NCBI GenBank assembly: GCA_900764225.1
Contig: CAAFNG010000452.1
Coordinates: forward strand, 1-6,694
DNA length: 6,694 bases
Direction: 5' to 3'
Origin: Lachnospiraceae bacterium
GTDB lineage: Bacteria; Bacillota; Clostridia; Lachnospirales; Lachnospiraceae
Shown here: one piece after another, positions 1 to 5,768 of the stretch
Layout of the letters: each line of letters opens with the position of its first letter
How positions within the stretch are numbered: position 1 is the stretch's first letter
Program-made: the position numbers and the translations under genes
The notes under the pieces: generated by a model
What the model was told of the DNA's origin: nothing
Databases searched by the model: none
Seen by the model: only the letters and a program-made list of their open reading frames with translations

Positions 1-1
1 A

Positions 2-283
2 AATATCGCTGATATAGAGAATATGACAGAGAACGTAGCTGCATCAGAGGAGACATCTGCAGAGAATACTGAGGATGAAACCGCTGCACAGACCGACACC
101 GGAGAAGCCATGGCGTCACTGGCAGAACAGCAGGCGCAGAGCAATAACACCCGGTGGGAAAAAGAGCCGGAGAGTGCGGAGATGGGTATTTTTGATGTGG
201 GAAAGGATGTCGTAAAGAGCGGCAGCCTGAAGGATCTCCTGAACAGCTCAGACGATGAGGAACTGGAAGAATGGAAAGACTGA
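2..283 (+). CDS. C-terminal part of an unidentified acidic protein (5' end outside window)
   Basis: The frame is open from base 2, the first possible codon, and ends at TGA 281-283. The gene therefore probably begins before the window. An internal ATG at 23 has only a weak ribosome site (AGAGA), so I do not take it as the start. The visible 93 residues are strongly acidic and rich in Glu, Asp, Ala, Thr, Gln and Ser. That is typical of a disordered tail or linker, and no catalytic motif, membrane helix or signal peptide is present. The last stretch, from about GIFDVGKDVV to EEWKD, looks more ordered and amphipathic. The stop lies 13 nt inside the next gene, so the two are translationally linked and probably in one operon. 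I do not recognise the family. That it is a real coding tail rests on the open frame, typical codon use and the overlap. Confidence 0.6.
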   Translation, partial: NIADIENMTENVAASEETSAENTEDETAAQTDTGEAMASLAEQQAQSNNTRWEKEPESAEMGIFDVGKDVVKSGSLKDLLNSSDDEELEEWKD

Positions 284-1098
284 TCATGGATTTTTCCGGG
301 ATATATGAGGATCAGCAGTTCTGGAAGACGAAAGAACCGATCTGGGTGGAATGCGGGGATATTCCGGGAACCAACTGCTACTGTGATGCGGATGCGATGG
401 ATGAGATACGCAGCCGCATCAGACCGTATTCCTGTGGAGGAATTCACTTTATTGATTCCGGAAACTATCATTATATGACAAGGATCTGGCTGGAAAAGAT
501 TTCTCATCCCTTTGAGCTTCTGGTGTTTGACAATCATACAGATATGCAGCCACCTGCGTTTGGCGGTCTGCTTTCCTGCGGCGGCTGGATCTACGATTCC
601 CTGATGGAGATTCCCTTGCTGAAAAAAGTGATCCTCATAGGACCGGACGAAGAGGCTTTTTCCAGAGTAGAGCCGGAGATTCGGGAGAAGGTGGATTTTT
701 TAAGCAGAGAGAAGCTTCTGGATATGGACGAAGCGGAAATTCCGGATTTTGTAAGAGCACATGTGGGAAAAAATCCTCTTTATATATCCATAGATAAAGA
801 TGTTCTTAACAAAGAGGAGGCAGATACTAACTGGAGCCAGGGAGATATGAAGCTGGAAACCATGCTACAGTGTCTGGAAGCGGTTGTATCAGAGTGTGCC
901 GGAATGACAGATACAGAACGAAATGTACAGGAATATATTCTGCCGGGAATCCTGGGAGTGGATATCTGTGGAGAATGTGATGCCACAGAGGGCGAAAACA
1001 GTGAATTAAATGATCGTGCCAACGACAGACTGTGGGAATTTTTTCTGTCAGAAGAAGAGAAAGCGTATGGAAACAAGACATCAGGAGGAGACAGATGA
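271..1098 (+). CDS. Ureohydrolase (arginase/agmatinase) superfamily protein, substrate unknown
   Basis: This 275-residue protein has the binuclear metal centre of the arginase fold. His59 lies in GGIHF (usual GGDHS), Asp87, His89 and Asp91 in DNHTD (usual DAHxD), and Asp175 and Asp177 in SIDKD (usual SxDxD). All six expected ligands are kept. The flanks differ from classic arginase and agmatinase: there is no DP after SIDKD, which continues VLNKEEADTNWSQGD, and GVDICGECD stands near the usual C-terminal Glu. Family members hydrolyse guanidino or amidino groups, releasing urea or formamide, in the cytoplasm, and the substrate here cannot be read from sequence. Length is slightly short for the family (about 290-320). 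The start at 271 has GAGGAA 8 nt upstream. ATG 286 with GGAAAG 7 nt upstream is an alternative that would remove five residues. The stop overlaps the lgt start as ATGA. No signal peptide is seen. Confidence 0.85.
   Translation: MERLIMDFSGIYEDQQFWKTKEPIWVECGDIPGTNCYCDADAMDEIRSRIRPYSCGGIHFIDSGNYHYMTRIWLEKISHPFELLVFDNHTDMQPPAFGGLLSCGGWIYDSLMEIPLLKKVILIGPDEEAFSRVEPEIREKVDFLSREKLLDMDEAEIPDFVRAHVGKNPLYISIDKDVLNKEEADTNWSQGDMKLETMLQCLEAVVSECAGMTDTERNVQEYILPGILGVDICGECDATEGENSELNDRANDRLWEFFLSEEEKAYGNKTSGGDR
1083..1088 (+). promoter_or_regulatory. Ribosome binding site fixing the lgt start
   Basis: AGGAGG lies 6 nt before ATG 1095. It settles the lgt start against an in-frame ATG at 1032, which would add 21 residues (including RRR and RRR) that read as out-of-frame arginase sequence. 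Confidence 0.85.
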
Positions 1099-1868
1099 AA
1101 AACGAACTTCTTACCATAGGGCCATTTACGGTATATGGCTACGGTCTGATGATCGCCATCGGAATCGTTGCCGGCTGTCTGAGCGCGGAATACAGAGCCG
1201 GAAAACAGGGGCTTGATAGCGATGAAATCTTTCCCATGATCCTGTGGTGCCTGCTTGGTGGATTCCTGGCGGCAAAGCTTCTTTTCTGGATCACAGAATG
1301 GAGATCAATTATAGAGGATCCGGGATTTATGCTGGAAACCTTAAGTTCGGGATTTGTGGTATTCGGCGGTATCATCGGAGGAATTTTTACAGGACTTGTT
1401 TATTGCAGAGTCCGGAAACTGACGTTTTTCAAATATGCAGATGTGATGCTTCCTTCGGTGGCTCTGGCGCAGGGCTTTGGACGGATCGGATGTTTTCTGG
1501 CAGGCTGCTGTTATGGAAAAGAGACACATGGTATCTTATCGGTTACATTTCAGGAATCCGTTTATGCACCGAATCATGTAGCACTGATTCCGACACAGCT
1601 GTACTCCAGCGGACTGGATTTTCTGCATTTTCTGGTGCTGATACTGATCGTCCGTCATAAAAAAGCAGACGGTCAGGTGACAGCCTGCTATCTGATTTTC
1701 TACAGTATGGGACGTTTTATCATAGAATTTTTCAGAGGAGACATCATCAGGGGAAGTGTGGGGATTTTTTCAACTTCTCAGTTTATCAGTATTTTTACGG
1801 GAATTGCAGGAATTTTGCTTCTGGTGCAGGTGATGAAAAGAAGTACGTCAAAAGTGGCAGGACGATAA
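1095..1868 (+). CDS. lgt: Prolipoprotein diacylglyceryl transferase
   Basis: Lgt moves diacylglycerol from phosphatidylglycerol to the lipobox Cys of prelipoproteins. It is the first step of lipoprotein maturation and acts in the cytoplasmic membrane. The 257-residue product begins MKNELLTIGPFTVYGYG, the usual Lgt N-terminus, and has about seven hydrophobic segments. Signature elements are FGGIIGG (90-96), GRIGCFLAGCCYG (129-141), PTQLYSS (166-172) and MGRFIIEFFRGD (205-216). Arg130 matches the essential Arg of the Lgt signature. Arg207 and Glu211 keep the R-x3-E spacing of E. coli Arg239/Glu243. The Cys-rich signature is common in clostridial Lgt, where E. coli has GRLGNF. Phe90 stands where E. 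coli has His103 in FHGG. Translation is coupled to the upstream arginase-like gene by an ATGA overlap. Identity is secure. Confidence 0.95.
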   Translation: MKNELLTIGPFTVYGYGLMIAIGIVAGCLSAEYRAGKQGLDSDEIFPMILWCLLGGFLAAKLLFWITEWRSIIEDPGFMLETLSSGFVVFGGIIGGIFTGLVYCRVRKLTFFKYADVMLPSVALAQGFGRIGCFLAGCCYGKETHGILSVTFQESVYAPNHVALIPTQLYSSGLDFLHFLVLILIVRHKKADGQVTACYLIFYSMGRFIIEFFRGDIIRGSVGIFSTSQFISIFTGIAGILLLVQVMKRSTSKVAGR

Positions 1869-1918
1869 GAGAAGGTCTGCATTGCCACAAAACAATCCGA
1901 CAGCAGACATATGGACAG

Positions 1919-1948
1919 GCCGTTTACGCATAAGTCTGTGAAAACGGC
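1919..1948 (+). promoter_or_regulatory. Leader hairpin before the S8 protease gene
   Basis: Arms 1919-1930 and 1937-1948 can pair over 12 positions, with one A-A mismatch and one G-T wobble, around a 6-nt loop. No T-run follows on either strand, so it is not an intrinsic terminator. It sits 15 nt upstream of the protease ATG. The flanking GCAGAC (1903-1908) can pair either with GTCTGC at 1875-1880 or with GTCTGC at 1957-1962, the latter next to the start codon. This suggests, but does not show, structure-dependent translation. Confidence 0.4.
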
Positions 1949-1950
1949 AA

Positions 1951-1958
1951 AAGCAGGT
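1951..1958 (+). promoter_or_regulatory. Ribosome binding site of the S8 protease gene
   Basis: AAGCAGGT matches AAGGAGGT at 7 of 8 positions and lies 5 nt before ATG 1964, which supports that start. It can be partly masked: AGCA (1952-1955) can pair with TGCT (1960-1963), or GTCTGC (1957-1962) with GCAGAC (1903-1908). Confidence 0.55.
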
Positions 1959-1963
1959 CTGCT

Positions 1964-3709
1964 ATGCTGAAAAAAGAAGATTTTGAGCCATATATGGGAA
2001 CACAGGAAGAAATCCCCGGAGTGCAGCCGGAAAATCCGGCACAAAGTGAGCACTTCGGGGATTTTATCGTGAAATACATGCAAAATGTAAAAAATACCAT
2101 GGAGCTTTTTCCGGGAACTGTTTTTCAGGAAATCAATGAAATATTCGGAATCCTGTATGTGCCGCTGGAAAATATGGGAGAGATGGAGGTTACTGGAACT
2201 TCTTATAATTCCATTCCGAAATGCTATACATATATGGATATGGAAGCAGCCGGAGCGTCGGGCGTTACCAGGCTTCACGATCATCCTTATCTGAAGCTGC
2301 GGGGAAGGGGAACTGCTGTAGCTGTGATCGATTCGGGGATTGATTATCAGAATCCGGTTTTTCGAAATGCAGGGGGAACCAGGATCGAATATCTATGGGA
2401 TCAGTTGCTTGAAGGCGATGAAAACAGCAGGGCGGAGGTGCCATACGGACGGCTGTTTCGAAAAAAGGATATTGACCGGGCACTGGAAGAGGAAGAACCT
2501 CTCCGGATCGTGCCGTCAGAGGATACCAACGGACACGGAACGGCACTGGCCGGGATTGCCGCCGGAAACCAGGTTCTGGAAGAAAATTTCACAGGAGCAG
2601 CACCGGAGGCATCTCTGATTATTATTAAGGTAAAACAGGCAAAGCAGTATCTTCGGAATTTTTATCTTTATCCGCCGGATGCGGAGGTTTTTCAGGAGAA
2701 TGACCTTATGATGGCGGTGGCTTTTGCCATGAAATGGGCAAGGGAGCTTGGAATGCCGCTGTCCATATGCCTTGGGATCGGCAGCAGCCAGGGCGCGCAT
2801 CTGGGAAAAAACGCACTCAGCCAGTATGTGGATTATGTGGCGAATTTTTCCCAGGTGTCTGTATCTGTGGCTGCGGGAAATGAGGGGAATACCCGGAATC
2901 ACAGCACCGGATTTTTTTCTCAGGGAAGAGGGCGGATCACTACAGAACTTCGGATCGCGGAGAAGGAGCAGGGATTTACACTGGAATTCTGGGGAGAACC
3001 GCCGGAGATCTATCAGATTTCCATTCAGTCACCAACGGGGGAGAGCCTGGATGTGAGTAGTTCACTGGGGGCAAGGACACAGGAGCTGTCTTTCGTTTTT
3101 GTGGAGACGAAGGTGTATGTGAATTATATTCTGATCGAGAGACAGACAGGATATTCGCTTGTATATCTGCGCTTTTTTCATCCGGCAGCGGGTATCTGGA
3201 AGATTTTTACGGAGGCCAAAAACCGGCAGAATGTGCAGTTCCATATGTGGCTTCCAGTGGAAAGCCTGATCTCCCAGGATACGTATTTTCTGGAGCCATC
3301 GCCATATACGACCGTCACTGCACCTGGAGACGCGGGAAACAGTATCACGGCAACTGCTTATCAGCACAAGGACGGAAGTCTTTATATAGCGGCGGGAAGG
3401 GGGTACACACCTTCGGGAATGGTGACCCCCCATCTGGCTGCTCCTGGGGTGAATGTGAAGGCTCCGCTGATGAGAGGCGCATTTGGGGTGCGTTCTGGCA
3501 CCAGTATTGCGGCAGCACAGATGTCCGGGATTGCAGCGCTTTTGTTTGAATGGGCGATCATACGGAACAATCAGCCGTTTTTTACGGGAAGCAGTGTGAA
3601 ATATTATCTGCAAAGAGGAGCCCGAAGAGAGGAGAATATGCAGTACCCCAATCCGGAGTGGGGGTATGGGCGTGTGGATCTGTATCATACGTTTGAGTTG
3701 CTGACATAG
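1964..3709 (+). CDS. Csp-like S8 (subtilisin) family serine protease
   Basis: This 581-residue protein has a complete subtilase catalytic set: Asp123 in VIDSGID, His191 in DTNGHGT, oxyanion Asn306 in AAGNEGN and Ser514 in SGTS. The N-terminal 100 or so residues resemble the prodomain region of clostridial Csp proteases. An insertion of roughly 150 residues (about 315-465) sits between the oxyanion Asn and the catalytic Ser, where Csp proteases carry a jellyroll-like domain. There is no signal peptide, so the protein is probably cytoplasmic or packaged in the spore. Csp proteases activate the cortex lytic enzyme SleC in clostridial spores, but related S8 proteins are abundant in Lachnospiraceae and mostly uncharacterised, so a germination role is only inference. 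The usual PDLAAPG motif before the Ser reads PHLAAPG (His490). The gene begins 95 nt after lgt and may share its transcript. The start is supported by AAGCAGGT. Confidence 0.9.
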   Translation: MLKKEDFEPYMGTQEEIPGVQPENPAQSEHFGDFIVKYMQNVKNTMELFPGTVFQEINEIFGILYVPLENMGEMEVTGTSYNSIPKCYTYMDMEAAGASGVTRLHDHPYLKLRGRGTAVAVIDSGIDYQNPVFRNAGGTRIEYLWDQLLEGDENSRAEVPYGRLFRKKDIDRALEEEEPLRIVPSEDTNGHGTALAGIAAGNQVLEENFTGAAPEASLIIIKVKQAKQYLRNFYLYPPDAEVFQENDLMMAVAFAMKWARELGMPLSICLGIGSSQGAHLGKNALSQYVDYVANFSQVSVSVAAGNEGNTRNHSTGFFSQGRGRITTELRIAEKEQGFTLEFWGEPPEIYQISIQSPTGESLDVSSSLGARTQELSFVFVETKVYVNYILIERQTGYSLVYLRFFHPAAGIWKIFTEAKNRQNVQFHMWLPVESLISQDTYFLEPSPYTTVTAPGDAGNSITATAYQHKDGSLYIAAGRGYTPSGMVTPHLAAPGVNVKAPLMRGAFGVRSGTSIAAAQMSGIAALLFEWAIIRNNQPFFTGSSVKYYLQRGARREENMQYPNPEWGYGRVDLYHTFELLT

Positions 3710-3723
3710 AAATTTATGGATAT

Positions 3724-3763
3724 AAAAAACATGCCTGGCGGAAGAATTGTTTCTGCCAGGCAT
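3724..3763 (-). terminator. Intrinsic terminator of the minus-strand pfp operon
   Basis: Arms 3731-3744 and 3750-3763 pair over 14 positions with two G-T wobbles and a 5-nt loop, with core ATGCCTGGC/GCCAGGCAT. Read on the minus strand, the stem is followed by one G and then six Ts (3729-3724), the classic intrinsic form. On the plus strand no T-run follows, so it is a poor terminator for the convergent protease gene, whose stop is only 14 nt from the A-tract. Confidence 0.85.
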
Positions 3764-3797
3764 CATATATGAAAAAATATCTTTACTGCTGTGTAAA

Positions 3798-4007
3798 TTA
3801 TTCTGCGTTATCTTCAGAAGCAGATGCTTTGGTGTGCTTGGATTTTCCTGAAATCATTTTATGACCGGAGTAGATTGACATGATCATACAAAGCAGTGAA
3901 CTTAAGGCAAAATATTTATGGGCTGATCTCATATTCTTGTAACCGGTGTAAAATGCTCCCAGCATGGTAAAAAGTGCACCGAGTGACCAATATTTATGTG
4001 CTTTCAT
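3798..4007 (-). CDS. Small two-helix membrane protein with internal duplication
   Basis: The 69-residue product has two hydrophobic segments (about 7-23 and 33-48) and a polar C-terminus rich in Lys, Ser and acidic residues. It consists of two copies of a 26-residue unit aligned without gaps. Residues 3-26 and 29-52 share 10 of 24 identities: AHKY at 3-6 and 29-32, Leu9/35, Leu12/38, Met15/41, Tyr20/46, Gly22/48 and Lys24/50. A perfect GGAGGT lies 5 nt before the ATG. The gene starts 18 nt after the phosphofructokinase stop and ends just before the terminator, so it is the second gene of that operon. I do not recognise a named family with confidence, and no function can be assigned. Reality as a gene is well supported by the ribosome site, operon position and the repeat. 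Confidence 0.8.
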   Translation of the reverse strand: MKAHKYWSLGALFTMLGAFYTGYKNMRSAHKYFALSSLLCMIMSIYSGHKMISGKSKHTKASASEDNAE

Positions 4008-4025
4008 TTTGAACCTCCATGAGAA

Positions 4026-5252
4026 TTATTTTCGGTATACAAACGCCGGAAGTCCGTCTTCACCGACCGGAACTTCCACTGTTCCCTGGATCAGAGGACG
4101 TGCATAGCGGATGAAGTCTTCTGTAACGTCGGAGCCGTCGGCTGTGATCCAGTCAACTGGCACGGTTTTTTCTTCGTTGCAGATGAGATTGACATCCTCC
4201 AGGGTGCATTTCATGGAATAAGGAGAGTCGCTTAAACGACTGAAGGCGATCATCTTTCCAGTTTCGCCGGAGAGAGCAGCCTGAACGCCGAATTCACCGG
4301 CGAGGATTGCTTCCTGCTGGTCTGTCTCGGAGAGCATGGAGGCGGAACAGCGCTGACTGACGTTGAGCTCAACAGAACGTGCCTTGACACCAAGACGGCT
4401 GCGGACAAGATTCTCCAGGTATTTGCCACAGCCTGCAAGCATCTTGTGACCAAAAGCATCCGTTCCTGCGGCACTGTCATATTCACAGATGAAGGTGCCG
4501 TCTTTATCGTGGATTCCTTCGGACACACAGACAACAACGTTGCAGTTTTTCTCGAAGGCGGCATTTACTTTCTGAAGAAATTCCTCTACATCGAAATCTG
4601 TTTCCGGAAGATAGATGAGAAGGGGATTATCTCCGGTGTATTTGCGGGCCAAGGCAGCAGCACCTGTAAGCCAGCCTGCATGACGTCCCATGATCTCAAT
4701 GATGGTGACAGATTTTTTTTCGTAGACACAGGCGTCCAGAGTGATTTCACGGACAGTGGAAGCTACGTAGCGTGCAGCGCTTCCGAAGCCCGGTGTGTGA
4801 TCGGTATTTACCAAGTCATTATCAATGGTTTTCGGTTCACCCAGGATACGGATATCACTTCCGATCTTCTCGGCATAGCGGGAAAGCTTGCTGACAGTAT
4901 CCATGGAATCGTTGCCACCGATATAGAAGAACCAGCCGATGTTCATCTCTTCAAACTTGCGGAAAAGTTCAGGATAAACCGGATCTTCCAGAGATTCAGG
5001 GAGCTTGTAGCGGCAGGAACCAAGGTAGGCACCGGGTGTCCAGGTCAGTGCCTGAAGCTGATCTCCCGGAAGTGTTTCCTTGAAATCAAGGATGGTTCCG
5101 TTTAAAAATCCCTCGATGCCGTTGACCATGCCATAAACGTGGTCGATTTCGTCTGTGTGCCTAAGTGCTTCGGATACCACACCGTAAAGACTGCTGTTGA
5201 TCGCTGCGGTCGGTCCGCCGGACTGTCCTGCGATAAGGTTCTTTTTTGACAT
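4026..5252 (-). CDS. pfp: Pyrophosphate-type 6-phosphofructokinase
   Basis: This cytoplasmic enzyme phosphorylates fructose 6-phosphate to the 1,6-bisphosphate in glycolysis. The 408-residue protein starts MSKKNLIAGQSGGPTAAINS, the phosphoryl-donor loop (GGPTAAIN for GGDAPGMN in E. coli PfkA). It continues with IGGNDSMDT (111-119), PKTIDNDL (140-147, catalytic Asp144) and MGRHAGW (188-194). Lys141 in PKTIDND and Asp115 in GGND replace the two Gly residues of ATP-PFK and are the known marks of PPi-dependent enzymes. PPi as donor is therefore inferred, which would make the step reversible. Asn114 stands where most PFKs have the Mg-binding Asp (GGDGS or GGDDS). The start at 5252 is set by AGGAGG 7 nt upstream. 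An upstream in-frame ATG at 5324 would add 24 residues, lies before the promoter and is rejected. A small membrane protein gene follows 18 nt downstream. Confidence 0.93.
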   Translation of the reverse strand: MSKKNLIAGQSGGPTAAINSSLYGVVSEALRHTDEIDHVYGMVNGIEGFLNGTILDFKETLPGDQLQALTWTPGAYLGSCRYKLPESLEDPVYPELFRKFEEMNIGWFFYIGGNDSMDTVSKLSRYAEKIGSDIRILGEPKTIDNDLVNTDHTPGFGSAARYVASTVREITLDACVYEKKSVTIIEIMGRHAGWLTGAAALARKYTGDNPLLIYLPETDFDVEEFLQKVNAAFEKNCNVVVCVSEGIHDKDGTFICEYDSAAGTDAFGHKMLAGCGKYLENLVRSRLGVKARSVELNVSQRCSASMLSETDQQEAILAGEFGVQAALSGETGKMIAFSRLSDSPYSMKCTLEDVNLICNEEKTVPVDWITADGSDVTEDFIRYARPLIQGTVEVPVGEDGLPAFVYRK

Positions 5253-5259
5253 TTTGATA

Positions 5260-5265
5260 CCTCCT
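5260..5265 (-). promoter_or_regulatory. Ribosome binding site fixing the pfp start
   Basis: On the minus strand AGGAGG lies 7 nt before ATG 5252-5250. It decides the start in favour of MSKKNLIAGQ over the upstream in-frame ATG. Confidence 0.85.
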
Positions 5266-5282
5266 GAGTGTTGTTTTTTTAT

Positions 5283-5291
5283 ATTGTACCA
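5283..5291 (-). promoter_or_regulatory. Extended -10 promoter for the pfp operon
   Basis: The minus strand reads TGGTACAAT, a TGn-extended -10 box with TACAAT at 5288-5283. It lies about 30 nt before the start codon. No good -35 hexamer is found at 16-18 nt, which fits an extended -10 promoter. Transcription would begin near 5276. Confidence 0.6.
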
Positions 5292-5346
5292 GAAATACGC
5301 GAGGATAACATCCAAAAATTCCACCTTTTTTCATAAAAATTTACTC

Positions 5347-5374
5347 TGTACAAATGGATATTTCATAGTAAAAT
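5347..5374 (+). promoter_or_regulatory. Probable promoter of the HPr-like gene
   Basis: TGTACA (5347-5352, 4 of 6 to TTGACA), a 16-nt spacer and TAAAAT (5369-5374, 5 of 6 to TATAAT) lie about 35 nt before ATG 5410. The surrounding DNA is AT-rich, so chance matches are likely and confidence is moderate. Confidence 0.45.
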
Positions 5375-5409
5375 AATAGTAAAGATAGAAAAAAGGAGGC
5401 GGAGAATTA

Positions 5410-5640
5410 ATGACAGTGAGAAAAGTACAGTTTGAAACCATGGATGAAGTGAATCGTTTTCTCGACGTGACAGAGCGTTTTCCATTTGCTGTGGATTTAA
5501 AGAGAGGGCACAGAACCGTAAACGGAAAATCGATTCTCGGAGTTGCATCCATTGGGCTTGGAAGAGAAATGGAATTTTGTGCACATGTGCCGGAGCTTGC
5601 ACCTGAGATTACATCCAGACTTGATTTTTGCATGAGATAG
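5410..5640 (+). CDS. HPr-like protein lacking the phosphorylatable His
   Basis: This 76-residue protein resembles the phosphocarrier HPr in its central and C-terminal part. NGKSILGVASIGLGREMEF (38-56) aligns with the HPr Ser46 region (KSIMGVMSLGLGKGAEI), placing Ser41 at the position phosphorylated by HPr kinase. The first strand runs directly into helix 1 (TMDEVNRFLDVTERF), so the GIHARPA loop with catalytic His15 is absent. The last helix is also short compared with normal HPr (about 85-88 residues). It should not carry phosphate in the PTS chain. A regulatory or Crh-like role through Ser41 is inference. Clostridia are known to have other small HPr-domain proteins without the His. The ribosome site AAAGGAGG and a second GGAG (5401-5404) support ATG 5410. 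The gene is monocistronic and divergent from the phosphofructokinase gene, with 157 nt between the two starts. Confidence 0.8.
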   Translation: MTVRKVQFETMDEVNRFLDVTERFPFAVDLKRGHRTVNGKSILGVASIGLGREMEFCAHVPELAPEITSRLDFCMR

Positions 5641-5683
5641 TTTTGCAGAGAGGAAAACAGAATATGACGGCTCAAAGTAGAAT

Positions 5684-5732
5684 GAGGATATCATAAGGTC
5701 GCAGAGGCGATGAAAGATATCCTCGTTTTTTT
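5684..5732 (+). terminator. Intrinsic terminator of the HPr-like gene
   Basis: Arms GAGGATATC (5684-5692) and GATATCCTC (5716-5724) pair perfectly and are followed by G and seven Ts (5726-5732). The loop contains a second short stem, TCGC (5699-5702) with GCGA (5707-5710), around an AGAG tetraloop. It ends the HPr-like transcript 44 nt after its stop and insulates the sdpRI-like operon. Confidence 0.9.
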
Positions 5733-5768
5733 ATGCACTCGAATATTTTTGTATATGACAAATGTAAC

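Noticed and set aside
1032..1094. N-terminal extension of lgt from ATG 1032
   Set aside because: It lies wholly within the arginase-like gene in another frame, has no ribosome site, and encodes Arg-rich sequence unlike Lgt N-termini. AGGAGG before ATG 1095 gives the true start.
1882..1912. Possible promoter (TTGCCA) between lgt and the protease
   Set aside because: No hexamer close to TATAAT occurs at 16-18 nt from TTGCCA; the best candidates match only about 2 of 6 positions.
1939..1952. cre-like sequence TGAAAACGGCAAAA
   Set aside because: It differs from the catabolite-response consensus at two positions, including a key C near the end, and is part of the hairpin arm, so chance similarity is likely.
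1778..2284. 168-codon minus-strand open frame
   Set aside because: It is antisense across the lgt and protease genes, shows no recognisable domain, and has His/Cys/Phe/Ile-rich composition typical of a shadow frame.
3062..3766. 234-codon minus-strand open frame
   Set aside because: It is antisense to the well-supported protease 3' half and includes the terminator hairpin; its composition (many Arg, His, Cys, Ser) is that of a shadow.
4446..5105. 219-codon plus-strand open frame opposite pfp
   Set aside because: It is antisense to conserved PFK motifs, lacks a ribosome site and has no family resemblance.
5253..5324. 24-residue N-terminal extension of pfp
   Set aside because: It would include the AGGAGG ribosome site and lies upstream of or across the -10 box; the PFK family starts at the MSKKNLIAGQ-type N-terminus.
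5329..5367. Direct repeat TTTCATA (5329-5335 and 5361-5367), 32 bp apart
   Set aside because: A 7-mer repeat in such AT-rich DNA is expected by chance, and the flanks do not match.
5664..5696. Ten-codon open frame after the HPr-like gene
   Set aside because: It is very short, has only a weak ribosome site, and its end overlaps the terminator stem.
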